A stretch of 64,000 nucleotides of DNA, from positions 1,054,001 through 1,118,000 of the forward strand of contig CAZXCU010000001.1 in the NCBI GenBank assembly GCA_964639245.1, given 5' to 3'. The DNA comes from SB15 sp964639245 (GTDB lineage: Bacteria; Chloroflexota; Anaerolineae; Aggregatilineales; J027). Position numbers and translations under genes: made by a program. A model generated the notes under the pieces. It did not search any database. It was not told where the DNA came from and worked only from the letters and a program-made list of their open reading frames with translations. Below are positions 7,872 through 15,457 of the stretch, piece after piece (the first letter of the stretch is position 1; each line of letters begins with the position of its first letter).

Positions 7872-9647
7872 ATGAACAACATATTGCTCACCGCCGAACG
7901 TCATATCCCGTCTGGATATGACCCCACGCTGTATAAACTTCGCCACTCTGCCGCGCATATCATGGCGCAGGCCGTCTTAGAAATGTTTCCCGATGCTCAC
8001 ATCGCCATTGGCCCGCCGATTGACGATGGATTCTATTATGATTTTGGCCTGCCCCGCAGCCTGACACCGGAAGATTTAAGCGCCATTGAAACCCGGATGC
8101 GCGAGATTATCCGTGAAAATCATGGGTTTGAGTGTCGGGCTGTCTCCGCCGCCGAAGCGCAAACCCTGTTCCAGAATCAGCCCTACAAATTGGAATTGAT
8201 TCAAGGGCTGGCAGGGGATGAATTAACCGTCTACACACAGGATTCATTTACCGATTTGTGTCGCGGGCCGCATGTCGCCAGCACGGGCAGCCTCAATCCC
8301 GATGCCATTCAATTGCTGAATGTGGCCGGGGCGTATTGGCGCGGGGATGAAAACCAGCCGATGCTCCAGCGCATTTATGGCACAGCATGGCAAACGGTTG
8401 AGGAACTCGAACACTACCTCTGGCGCTTGGAAGAAGCCCGTAAACGTGACCACCGTGTGTTGGGGCGCAAACTGGATTTATTCAGCGTCAATGAGGAAGT
8501 TGGGGCGGGATTGATTTTGTGGCATCCCAAAGGCGGACTCATGCGAAAGCTGATTGAGGATTTCTGGGGCAGCGAACATGAATGCGGTGGTTATGATTTT
8601 GTCTATTCGCCGCACATCGGCAAAGCGGATTTATGGCATACCAGTGGACATCTCGATTTTTACGCCGAAAATATGTACGCGCCGATGGATATTGATGGAC
8701 AGGCGTATTATCTCAAGCCAATGAACTGCCCGTTCCATTCGCATATCTACAAAAGCCAAACACGCTCCTATCGGGATTTGCCGCTGCGTTTTGCCGAACG
8801 TGGCACGGTATATCGCTATGAGCGCAGTGGCACGCTGCATGGCCTATTGCGGGTACGCGGGTTTACACAGGATGATGCCCACCACTTTTGCCGCCCTGAC
8901 CAGATGGCGGAGGAAGTCGATTTTGCGGTTAATTTTTCAGTAGACATGCTGCGGGCGTTCGGCTTTACTGATTTTCAAGCCTATCTCAGCACCCGCCCCG
9001 AAGAAAAATATGTCGGTGAGCTTGACCAGTGGGCCGCGGCAGAACAAGCCCTTGAAGCCACGCTTAAACGGGTGGGGCTGCCTTACGAAGTTGATGCGGG
9101 CGGCGGGGCATTTTATGGCCCGAAAATTGACATCAAGGTCAAGGATTTGCTGGGACGCGAATGGCAGCTTTCCACTATTCAATTTGATTTCAACCTGCCG
9201 GAACGTTTCGATTTAACCTATATCACGGAAAGCGGACAGGAGTCCCGTCCTTACATGGTGCATCGTGCCTTGTTGGGTAGCATGGAACGCTTTTTCGGCG
9301 TGTTGATTGAACATTACGGCGGAGCTTTCCCGGTGTGGATTTGCCCGGTGCAAGCCGTTGTCATTCCTATCACCGACGACGTTTTGCCCTATGCGGAAGC
9401 TGTCGGCGCGAAACTCAAAGCAGTGGGAATCCGCGTGCAGGTGGATGATTCCAGTAACCGGATGAACAACAAAATTCGGCTGGCGCAGGAGCAAAAAATT
9501 CCCTATATGCTGGTGGTGGGGAAAAAAGAAGCCGCCGACAACACCGTCTCAGTGCGCCTCCGCACAGAAGAAAATCTCGGCGCGATGCCGCTTGAAGCGG
9601 TCATTGAACGGATTCAAACGGCAGTTGCCACGAAACAAGCCTTATAA
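7872..9647 (+). CDS. thrS: Threonine--tRNA ligase without TGS domain
   Basis: 591-residue class II synthetase that charges tRNA-Thr. The start at 7872 has CAGGAG five bases upstream; the frame opens earlier inside the T-box leader, which is not coding. The editing domain has HxxxH (His25, His29) and the C-R-G-P-H motif near residue 134. The catalytic core shows motif 2 (R-Y-E-R-S-G-T-L-H-G-L-x-R-V-R-G-F-T-Q-D-D-A-H), zinc ligands Cys in M-N-C-P and two downstream His, and motif 3 near G-S-M-E-R. The anticodon domain starts at W-I-C-P-V-Q. The N-terminal TGS domain (about 60 residues) found in E. coli ThrRS is absent. Controlled by the T-box leader. Confidence 0.95.
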   Translation: MNNILLTAERHIPSGYDPTLYKLRHSAAHIMAQAVLEMFPDAHIAIGPPIDDGFYYDFGLPRSLTPEDLSAIETRMREIIRENHGFECRAVSAAEAQTLFQNQPYKLELIQGLAGDELTVYTQDSFTDLCRGPHVASTGSLNPDAIQLLNVAGAYWRGDENQPMLQRIYGTAWQTVEELEHYLWRLEEARKRDHRVLGRKLDLFSVNEEVGAGLILWHPKGGLMRKLIEDFWGSEHECGGYDFVYSPHIGKADLWHTSGHLDFYAENMYAPMDIDGQAYYLKPMNCPFHSHIYKSQTRSYRDLPLRFAERGTVYRYERSGTLHGLLRVRGFTQDDAHHFCRPDQMAEEVDFAVNFSVDMLRAFGFTDFQAYLSTRPEEKYVGELDQWAAAEQALEATLKRVGLPYEVDAGGGAFYGPKIDIKVKDLLGREWQLSTIQFDFNLPERFDLTYITESGQESRPYMVHRALLGSMERFFGVLIEHYGGAFPVWICPVQAVVIPITDDVLPYAEAVGAKLKAVGIRVQVDDSSNRMNNKIRLAQEQKIPYMLVVGKKEAADNTVSVRLRTEENLGAMPLEAVIERIQTAVATKQAL

Positions 9648-9657
9648 GGTAAATTCT

Positions 9658-9682
9658 CCCCATCCCACGATATGGGATGGGG
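9658..9682. terminator. Bidirectional hairpin between thrS and the convergent phosphatase
   Basis: Perfect 10-bp stem CCCCATCCCA/TGGGATGGGG with loop CGATA, 10 bases after the thrS stop and 4 bases before the end of the convergent gene. The T-run on the plus side is short (GCATTTATT), so it may stop transcription inefficiently or act mainly as an RNA-stabilising hairpin. Confidence 0.6.
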
Positions 9683-9686
9683 GCAT

Positions 9687-10349
9687 TTATTGGATTCCGC
9701 GCAAATGTTCCGTCCGATTTTGAAAACGTAGCCCCCATGCTTCGCGTTCGGGGTGCGGTGAATAGCTAAACAACGTCACGCCAGTATTATCTGTGAAAAT
9801 ATGACACATGCGGAAAGGGCCTGAATTAAAAATATGGTCAAACACCGCGTTGATGACCCCATCATGGCACACCACCACAATCGTATCATCGGCGTGATTC
9901 TGGGTTAAATCTTCCAGAAACATGCTCACCCGCACGCGAAAGTGCATGTAGGATTCGCTGTTTTCGACATCATGAGCAATCGGCGCGAACGGGGTTTTGG
10001 ACTTGGTAAAATAATTTTGCAGGTACTTTTGCAAATCCTTCGGGAACAAATCGGAGGTAACCGGGGTATGGTCGAGAAAACTTGCGCCGATTTCCCGTAA
10101 GCGGTCATCCAGATTCACGCTCAGGTTGTAGGCTTGGGCGATGGGGTCGGCGGTTTGACGCGCCCGTACCATGCTGCTGGCGTACAGCGCGTGAATTTCG
10201 GGAATTTCCTGCTTCAACCATGCGCTCAAGGCAGCGGCCTGCTGGATGCCGCGTTCGGTCAATTCCGCGTCCATGTGGGGCATTTCCTTCAGTTCGCTGC
10301 GAATATTCACATAACTTTGCCCGTGACGAATCAGATAAAGCTGCATCAT
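9687..10349 (-). CDS. Histidine phosphatase (phosphoglycerate-mutase-like) family protein
   Basis: 220 residues starting M-M-Q-L-Y-L-I-R-H-G-Q-S, where the R-H-G motif carries the phospho-accepting His. Further motifs are L-T-E-R-G-I-Q-Q-A-A, Y-A-S-S-M-V-R-A-R-Q-T-A, the acid residue in L-R-E-I and V-V-C-H-D-G-V-I-N with the second catalytic His. AAAGGA precedes the start. The insert between residues 90 and 140 has no family signature seen by eye. Members range from phosphoglycerate mutase to phosphatases acting on sugars, nucleotides or cobalamin precursors; the substrate here is not determined. Confidence 0.85.
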   Translation of the reverse strand: MMQLYLIRHGQSYVNIRSELKEMPHMDAELTERGIQQAAALSAWLKQEIPEIHALYASSMVRARQTADPIAQAYNLSVNLDDRLREIGASFLDHTPVTSDLFPKDLQKYLQNYFTKSKTPFAPIAHDVENSESYMHFRVRVSMFLEDLTQNHADDTIVVVCHDGVINAVFDHIFNSGPFRMCHIFTDNTGVTLFSYSPHPEREAWGLRFQNRTEHLRGIQ

Positions 10350-10434
10350 TTTTTCCTTTAGATTTTTGCAAGGCCAGGCACACAACCCAAAAGATGGGTT
10401 TGTTACTTGCCTGTATGCAGAATTTAAGTGGATG

Positions 10435-10998
10435 TTAGCGCATAAAAAACGCGCCATACAAGGCCGCTGCAATAATCACAATCGGCATCATCAAATTCGG
10501 TTTCCACAGCACAAAAGCAAACGCCAGCGCCACCATGATGACCCAATCGTAATGATTGGCGACAGCCTTGAACCATGTTCCCGAATCGCGCAAGAATAAC
10601 TTGGCGGCTTGGTCATAGGTCACATAGGCCAACAAACCAATGACCGCCACCCCCGCGCCTTTCGCTGCGCCTTTCAGATAGGGACTGTCTGCATTTGACC
10701 AGAAAATGGTGGTAAAAATGCCCATCAGCACAATGCCGGGCAGCACCACCGCCGTCGCAGCCACAATCGCGCCCGGTATACCCGCAATTCGCATCCCCAC
10801 CCACATCGCCAATTCGGGCGCAATCGGGCCGGGAATCGAGTTGCCAATCGCCAGCGCGGTACGAAAATCATTGTCGGAGACCCATCCCTTGCCCGCAACC
10901 ACTTCCCCTTGCATGACCGGAATCATGGCGGGGCCGCCCCCGTAAGCATAGAGGCCAATTTTGAAAAACACGACAAAAATCTCGAATAACTTTTCCAT
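10435..10998 (-). CDS. Half-size chromate-transporter (CHR) family membrane protein
   Basis: 187 residues, one CHR domain with about six membrane segments. The hallmarks F-x-K-I-G-L-Y-A-Y-G-G-G-P-A-M-I-P (residues 10-30) and A-I-G-N-S-I-P-G-P-I-A-P (50-65) are present. Short CHR proteins commonly work as pairs encoded by adjacent genes; only one is seen here, so it either forms a homodimer or pairs with a distant gene. The substrate may be chromate or a sulfate-like anion (family knowledge). The ATG at 10998 is preferred over the TTG one codon upstream. It precedes the phosphatase gene on the same strand by 85 bp. Confidence 0.85.
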   Translation of the reverse strand: MEKLFEIFVVFFKIGLYAYGGGPAMIPVMQGEVVAGKGWVSDNDFRTALAIGNSIPGPIAPELAMWVGMRIAGIPGAIVAATAVVLPGIVLMGIFTTIFWSNADSPYLKGAAKGAGVAVIGLLAYVTYDQAAKLFLRDSGTWFKAVANHYDWVIMVALAFAFVLWKPNLMMPIVIIAAALYGAFFMR

Positions 10999-11084
10999 CA
11001 AATTTCCATCCTTGCCAAAACACAGATGCTAATAATAACGCAATCGGCTAGACTCGTTGTCATGAAAATACAAGGAAAAAAGTC

Positions 11085-11660
11085 ATGCTAGATGCTGAAT
11101 TGGTGAAAAATTTTGTCACTGCGGGACATGGAGATTTTGCAACGGTCAAAACGCTCTTGGCCGAAACCCCCGACTTGCTCAATGCCGTCCATGATTGGGG
11201 TGAAGGGGGTTTGGAAGATGCGCTGGGAGCCGCCGCCCATGTCGGCAACCGTCCCATTGCTGAGTTTTTGCTGGCGCAAGGCGCACCGTTGACGATTTGT
11301 GCGGCGGCGATGTTGGGGCGCGAAACCGATGTGCAAAATTTCCTTGAGGCCGACCCCTCACTTGCCAACGCACGCGGCGCACACGGGATTCCGGTGATGA
11401 TTCATGCGGCGATGAGTGGCGAGGTGAGTCTGGCGGAACGACTTAAAAAGTCTGGGTGTACAGAAGGGTACAACAGCGCGTTACATGGCGCAGTGGCTTA
11501 CGGACACCTCGCTATGGTGCAATGGCTCTTGGAGAGCGGATGGGTGGAAAATATCAACCAGCCGAACTTTCAAAATCTCACCCCCTTACAATCGGCAGAA
11601 TCCAAGGGATACAGCGAAATTGCGGCACTGCTGCGTTTGCATGGGGCTGGCGAGTCTTAA
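11085..11660 (+). CDS. Ankyrin-repeat protein
   Basis: 191 residues, with AAGGA upstream of the start. At least four ankyrin-like helix pairs can be read, for example A-L-G-A-A-A-H-V-G-N-R-P-I-A-E-F-L-L-A-Q-G-A (about 46-68), H-A-A-M-S-G-E-V-S-L-A-E-R-L, A-L-H-G-A-V-A-Y-G-H-L-A-M-V-Q-W-L-L-E-S-G and T-P-L-Q-S-A-E-S-K-G-Y-S-E-I-A-A-L-L-R-L-H-G. The last repeat is followed directly by the stop, so it is a complete small ankyrin protein, cytoplasmic and probably protein-binding. No partner is suggested by the neighbours. Confidence 0.85.
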   Translation: MLDAELVKNFVTAGHGDFATVKTLLAETPDLLNAVHDWGEGGLEDALGAAAHVGNRPIAEFLLAQGAPLTICAAAMLGRETDVQNFLEADPSLANARGAHGIPVMIHAAMSGEVSLAERLKKSGCTEGYNSALHGAVAYGHLAMVQWLLESGWVENINQPNFQNLTPLQSAESKGYSEIAALLRLHGAGES

Positions 11661-11741
11661 GGAATCCGTAAGAGTCGTTTGCGGCCTTTATGCACCTGCT
11701 GTACACTACAATCAGCTAAAATCCGCAGGGAGAAAATAGTA

Positions 11742-12812
11742 ATGAAGAAAATTTTGATTGTAGCGCTTTTATTGGGACTGATGGCGGGTGCTGTGATGCC
11801 CGCGCTGGCACAGGAATCGAGCTTCACCATCACGGGCAACGCGGTTTTGGTTTACACCGAACCCCGCACCGACTCCCAATTGATTGCGGTCATCTCGGTT
11901 GGCGCAACTGTTACCGTTTTGGGCCCACAGGAAAATGGATTTTCCAAGATTCGCATTGCCGATGGGCGCGAAGGCTGGGGAAAATTGGGCATCGAAACTT
12001 CGACTACCAGCACCAGCACCAGTTCTGGCGGTGGGGTGACTCTCATGGCAGTGGACAATGTACGGCTGCGTGATCAACCCAGTTTGAATGGTCGTCAGTT
12101 GGCTTCCATTGGTTGGGGGGATATGGTGACGCTCATCGGCTTTGATACATCGGGCAGCTGGGCGCAGGTGAATTTTGAGGGCATTGTCGGATGGGTCGCC
12201 TATGCGTTTTTCCGTGTGGTGGAAGGCAATGTTGGCGCGATTGTCGGTGAACAACCGAGCAGCATAGCGGGGTCTGGTTCAACTGTGGTCGCGCTGGGTA
12301 ACGTGATTATCCGCGAAGAACCGCGTTTGAATGCCCGTCGCTTAACCCTCGTTGGTTGGGGCGATACCGCCACCTTCTTAGGTTTTGACGATACCGGTAA
12401 TTGGATTCAAGTGCGTATCAACGGCTTTACCGGGTGGTCTGCGGCAGAGTGGTGGCGCGATGGCAACGGCAATTCGATGTTGGATCGTGGTTCAGTGACT
12501 ATTACCACAGTGACAAGCACCACTTCAACCACTTCGGCAGTGGCGCAGCCCACGACTCAAGTGCCGGCGGGAGCTTCCACCGCGCAAGGCGTGGTCATCC
12601 GGGCCTTGGGAAATGTGCGGATTCGGAATGTTCCGAATTTAAGTGGCGCGGAAATTGGCAACGTAGCATGGGGCGACCAGATGCCTGTGTTGGCACGGGA
12701 TGCGTCCGATTTATGGTTCTTGGTCAGCTTCAATGGGGTGACTGGCTGGGTTGCCCGCGATTGGTTTGAAGTCCTCTCTGGTAATGTCGGTGGCTTGCCT
12801 ATCCAGCAGTAA
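11742..12812 (+). CDS. Secreted protein with four SH3-like domains
   Basis: 356 residues. The start at 11742 (M-K-K-I-L-I-V-A-L-L-L-G) follows GGGAGA and opens a signal peptide cleaved after A-L-A. Four bacterial SH3 modules follow at about residues 25-80, 100-165, 185-245 and 285-350. Each has the pattern N-V-x-x-R-x-x-P...G-W-G-D...V-x-F-x-G-x-x-G-W-V. Linkers are Ser/Thr-rich (T-S-T-S-T-S-S-G). Such modules bind peptidoglycan or other cell-surface polymers. No enzyme domain is present, so it is likely a wall-binding or scaffold protein. A strong terminator follows. Confidence 0.85.
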   Translation: MKKILIVALLLGLMAGAVMPALAQESSFTITGNAVLVYTEPRTDSQLIAVISVGATVTVLGPQENGFSKIRIADGREGWGKLGIETSTTSTSTSSGGGVTLMAVDNVRLRDQPSLNGRQLASIGWGDMVTLIGFDTSGSWAQVNFEGIVGWVAYAFFRVVEGNVGAIVGEQPSSIAGSGSTVVALGNVIIREEPRLNARRLTLVGWGDTATFLGFDDTGNWIQVRINGFTGWSAAEWWRDGNGNSMLDRGSVTITTVTSTTSTTSAVAQPTTQVPAGASTAQGVVIRALGNVRIRNVPNLSGAEIGNVAWGDQMPVLARDASDLWFLVSFNGVTGWVARDWFEVLSGNVGGLPIQQ

Positions 12813-12834
12813 GATTTTTTTGTGATAATTCCTC

Positions 12835-12869
12835 AAAGGCATGTTTCAACAACATGCCTTTCTTTTTTT
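12835..12869 (+). terminator. Rho-independent terminator of the SH3 protein gene
   Basis: Perfect 11-bp stem AAAGGCATGTT/AACATGCCTTT (12835-12845 and 12851-12861) with a 5-base loop, followed by C and seven T. Placed 22 bases after the stop codon and before the convergent gene. Confidence 0.9.
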
Positions 12870-12912
12870 CGAGACCGTCTTTAAGCCCCTCGTCTACAAA
12901 CTTTCCCTATTT

Positions 12913-13602
12913 TCAGTCAGCCCAAAAATGCCTTTTGGCATCGTGGCTGGCGAACAGGGTAGACACAAAGGGCGAGAGAGAAGCAAAATTCTCGGCGGCA
13001 TTTTTATCAATGGGTGTTTTGGAAAAACCAATCATTAGATACAACGCCTTCGACAAAAAGGCGCAGCCAATCCCCACAACCGATTTAATCTTGTAGGGAA
13101 TCACAAATTCATCCTGTGCGGGAATGTATGGGTTGCCCGGCGCGTTTTCGACATGAAAATGCGGGGTAAGCGCTGACCCTTCCATAAAAGCCATGTTCGT
13201 ATCCGTGATTTGCCCCGGTTTCAGGTCAATTTGTTCAAAGGCTGCTTTGAGCATCGGCGATTGTTGATCTCCGGCGGGGAATACTTGATGTCCCACTGAT
13301 TGATAACGGTTGCGCCATACCACTTGGTCACCATAGGTTCCCATGAGTGCCATCCAGAAGTCGGTGTTGGCATCAGCGCGAAGTTTTAATTCGGGGGACA
13401 ATTCTTTGTAGTGGAACAACCGAAAAACACGCAGGAGGGCGAATTGACTCTCATCAGAGTCAAGCCAAAAATTCCCGTAAATTTCTTCGGCAACCTGTTG
13501 AGCAATTTCTTCAAAACTAGACTGTTTATCTCGATAGTCATATAGCAATTTACGCCCAAAATGTTCGATCTCACTTTTGGGCGTATAAAGTAACGTCATC
13601 AT
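12913..13602 (-). CDS. Stand-alone GAF-like sensory module (tentative)
   Basis: 229 residues, no signal peptide or membrane segment. The C-terminal part has N-A-P-G-N-P-Y-I-P-A-Q-D-E-F-V-I-P-Y followed by I-K-S-V-V-G-I-G-C-A-F-L. I recall very similar segments (GSPYIPAQ, EFVVPYGI, RSVLGFGG) in GAF-like sensor regions of bacterial two-component proteins; this is from memory and not verified. Upstream, W-R-N-R-Y-Q-S-V-G-H-Q fits the same domain. If right, it is an isolated ligand-sensing domain next to the kinase and receiver genes at 14.6-17.4 kb. The ribosome site is GGGAGA about 10 bases before the ATG. Confidence 0.5.
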   Translation of the reverse strand: MMTLLYTPKSEIEHFGRKLLYDYRDKQSSFEEIAQQVAEEIYGNFWLDSDESQFALLRVFRLFHYKELSPELKLRADANTDFWMALMGTYGDQVVWRNRYQSVGHQVFPAGDQQSPMLKAAFEQIDLKPGQITDTNMAFMEGSALTPHFHVENAPGNPYIPAQDEFVIPYKIKSVVGIGCAFLSKALYLMIGFSKTPIDKNAAENFASLSPFVSTLFASHDAKRHFWAD

Positions 13603-14161
13603 CGTGCATTTTCTCCCACATCGACATCTTACATATTAATAAATATATAAAATACTTTAGACAAAACTTCATCTGGACAAGGGAATAGATTTAGGGGTAT
13701 CAAGTGGCTAGTCTTTGACCTAGCCATGTGACTAGGGGCAATCGAGTCGTCCATGTGAAAATGGCTTGGAGACTGCCTGAAGATGGCCTCACAAGGGCGA
13801 GAATTGGGGCATGTTGGACTATCTTCGGGGACAAAGCCTCCGATAAATGAATCGGATGCAATATTTCAATTAATGTGGCTGTAATTAAAAAATTATTCTT
13901 TTATACACTTTGTTTTTCTGTCGAAACCTTTATATTACAATTAATACCATGATTGCTAGTCCCCACCCCCAACCCCGTCAGCAAGCTGCCCTGTTTGCCC
14001 CCATTACATGGAGAAGGGCTTCAAGAGGCCGTTTTTGCTCCCCATCGCTACGCAGTGGAGAGGGGGCCGGGGGGTGAGGACGGTTCACTTTGGCTCATTT
14101 ACTCAACGAGCAATCAGGGTAATTAATCTAATTTTAATCTGCTATTCAGGAAGGGTATCTG
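13603..14161. other. Gene-free region with hairpins and an inverted-repeat element
   Basis: No credible reading frame in 559 bp. Visible structure: TGGCTAG/CTAGCCA hairpin at 13705-13726; an AT-rich stretch at 13860-13950 that could hold the promoter for the next gene; and the G/C-rich inverted-repeat element at 13959-14081. The part at 13700-13860 is rich in short complementary segments but matches no RNA family I recognise. Confidence 0.5.
13959..14081. repeat. 123-bp element bounded by C-rich/G-rich inverted repeats
   Basis: The left end GTCCCCACCCCC plus CCCC (13959-13976) is an imperfect inverted copy of the right end GGGG plus GGGGGGTGAGGAC (14063-14081), with about 15 of 18 positions pairing. 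The interior holds further complementary pieces (ATGGAG/CTCCCCAT). No target duplication is evident. It may be a small non-autonomous element or an intergenic repeat. Confidence 0.4.
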
Positions 14162-14563
14162 ATGGATTACGAAATTGTTCTTGAGAATGAATGGGCAACC
14201 GTCCGTTACGAACCTACTCACAAATATATCTACCATACGTTTCAAAAACCGATAGGGGGTCAACCGTTTAGAGATGCGCTGAATATAGGGTTAGAAGCGT
14301 TTATTACAAAAGGTGCGACCAAATGGCTCTCCGACGACCGCCACAATGCGGAACTCAGCCCTGAAGATGTTGCCTTTGGGATAAATGATTGGGGACAACG
14401 TGCTGCAAAAGCCGGTTGGAAATACTGGGCGCTGGTTGTCCCCGAAAGTATCGCTGGACGGCTTACCCTATCTGGGATAGTCGAGGCCTACTTTAATATG
14501 GGGGTGCGGGTGGCGGTCTTCGTGGATTTAGAAGAAGCACGCGATTGGCTCATTAAAATGTAA
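14162..14563 (+). CDS. Small SpoIIAA/STAS-like protein (tentative)
   Basis: 133 residues after an AGGAAGGG ribosome site. The order of elements (beta hairpin with V-R-Y-E-P, helix R-D-A-L-N-I-G-L-E-A-F, strand K-W-L-S-D-D, helix, strand K-Y-W-A-L-V-V-P, helix, strand V-R-V-A-V-F-V-D, helix E-E-A-R-D-W-L) resembles the SpoIIAA-like/STAS fold annotated in many signalling clusters. No phosphorylatable Ser is obvious. It is convergent with the receiver-kinase genes, separated by a 12-bp-stem hairpin. A signalling role is inferred from fold impression and location only. Confidence 0.5.
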   Translation: MDYEIVLENEWATVRYEPTHKYIYHTFQKPIGGQPFRDALNIGLEAFITKGATKWLSDDRHNAELSPEDVAFGINDWGQRAAKAGWKYWALVVPESIAGRLTLSGIVEAYFNMGVRVAVFVDLEEARDWLIKM

Positions 14564-14589
14564 GCCCCGCCGATGGTTATTTTTTTGAC

Positions 14590-14630
14590 CGACTGCCAGA
14601 ATGCAAAAATCATGTGTTTTCTGGCAGTCG
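14590..14630. terminator. Long-stem hairpin between convergent genes
   Basis: Perfect 12-bp stem CGACTGCCAGAA/TTCTGGCAGTCG with a 17-base loop, exactly between the convergent small protein and receiver genes. Seven T precede rather than follow the stem on the plus strand, so termination efficiency is uncertain; a shared 3'-end hairpin is likely. Confidence 0.55.
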
Positions 14631-14645
14631 ATTGCCATCAAAATC

Positions 14646-15020
14646 TTAACCAATTTCCCAGACCGATTCGCCTTGCAAAATCCGCCGCAAATAGTCCGCA
14701 AAACGGCTGGGATCAATCGGTTTGCCTAGCATACCGTCAAAACCCAGTTTACGGGCATTCGCCATCTCATTAACATTCACAGTATATGCCACAATGGGCA
14801 TTTGCAAATGATACTCTTGGCGGAGAATGTCAAACACTTCATATCCATCCATGCCGGGCATCTCTAAATCCAGAAAAACGATGTCCACCCCCTCTAAATC
14901 ATCAGCCATCAAATTCGTGGGACGACTAACGAAACGATACGACATCCCTTCCCCCTTAAGGAGTTGGGACAAAACCGCGATGCTATCTTGGTTATCTTCA
15001 ATAATTAGTGCATGTGGCAT
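14646..15020 (-). CDS. Single-domain response regulator (receiver only)
   Basis: 124 residues, one CheY-like receiver: acidic pair Glu8-Asp9, phospho-acceptor Asp51 in I-V-F-L-D-L-E-M-P-G-M-D-G, Thr80 and Lys100 in L-G-K-P-I-D. No output domain, so it acts by protein-protein contact. The ATG lies 2 bases after the stop of the preceding receiver gene, with GGAG upstream overlapping that stop. It shares a similar C-terminal G-E-x-x-W ending with the preceding receiver, suggesting duplication. Partner kinase is probably the Cache kinase two genes upstream. Confidence 0.9.
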   Translation of the reverse strand: MPHALIIEDNQDSIAVLSQLLKGEGMSYRFVSRPTNLMADDLEGVDIVFLDLEMPGMDGYEVFDILRQEYHLQMPIVAYTVNVNEMANARKLGFDGMLGKPIDPSRFADYLRRILQGESVWEIG

Positions 15021-15022
15021 GG

Positions 15023-15433
15023 TTAATCTCCTTCGTGCCAGAGTTTTTCGCCGTTCATAATCCGGGCGATTTGGTGGGGAAAGTGGTCAAAATCAATCGG
15101 TTTGCTGATAAACCCGGCAAAGCCTTTGGCTTTCGCTTTCGGTAATGTTTCGGCGGGGTCTGAAGCCGAAACCACCACCACCGGCACATCGTGAAAAGCC
15201 GGTAATGTACGAATTTCATCGGTGACATCAAAACCGCTAACTCCCTCTGGCAACATCAAATCCATAATGATCAAATCGACCGGGGCAAAGTTTTGCAATC
15301 GCCGCAGCGTATCCACCCCAAAACGGTCAATCGCAATGGTAGCCCCGTGCCGTTCCAGCATCATCTGTTCAATCGCCCGGTTGGCGAGGTTGTCTTCCAC
15401 GATGAAAATGCGTTTTCCTTGTAAAAGCTGCAT
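15023..15433 (-). CDS. Single-domain response regulator (receiver only)
   Basis: 136 residues, one receiver domain: Glu13-Asp14, phospho-acceptor Asp58 in L-I-I-M-D-L-M-L-P, Ser89 at the switch position and Lys111 in I-S-K-P-I-D. A small insertion (P-E-G-V-S-G) follows the acceptor loop. It sits 24 bp downstream of the histidine kinase gene and 2 bp before a second receiver, giving a kinase-receiver-receiver transcript. With no effector domain in either receiver, the pair may form a phosphorelay or compete for the kinase, with output elsewhere in the genome. Confidence 0.9.
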   Translation of the reverse strand: MQLLQGKRIFIVEDNLANRAIEQMMLERHGATIAIDRFGVDTLRRLQNFAPVDLIIMDLMLPEGVSGFDVTDEIRTLPAFHDVPVVVVSASDPAETLPKAKAKGFAGFISKPIDFDHFPHQIARIMNGEKLWHEGD

Positions 15434-15457
15434 GATTCAATCCCTTTTGTGATTTTG

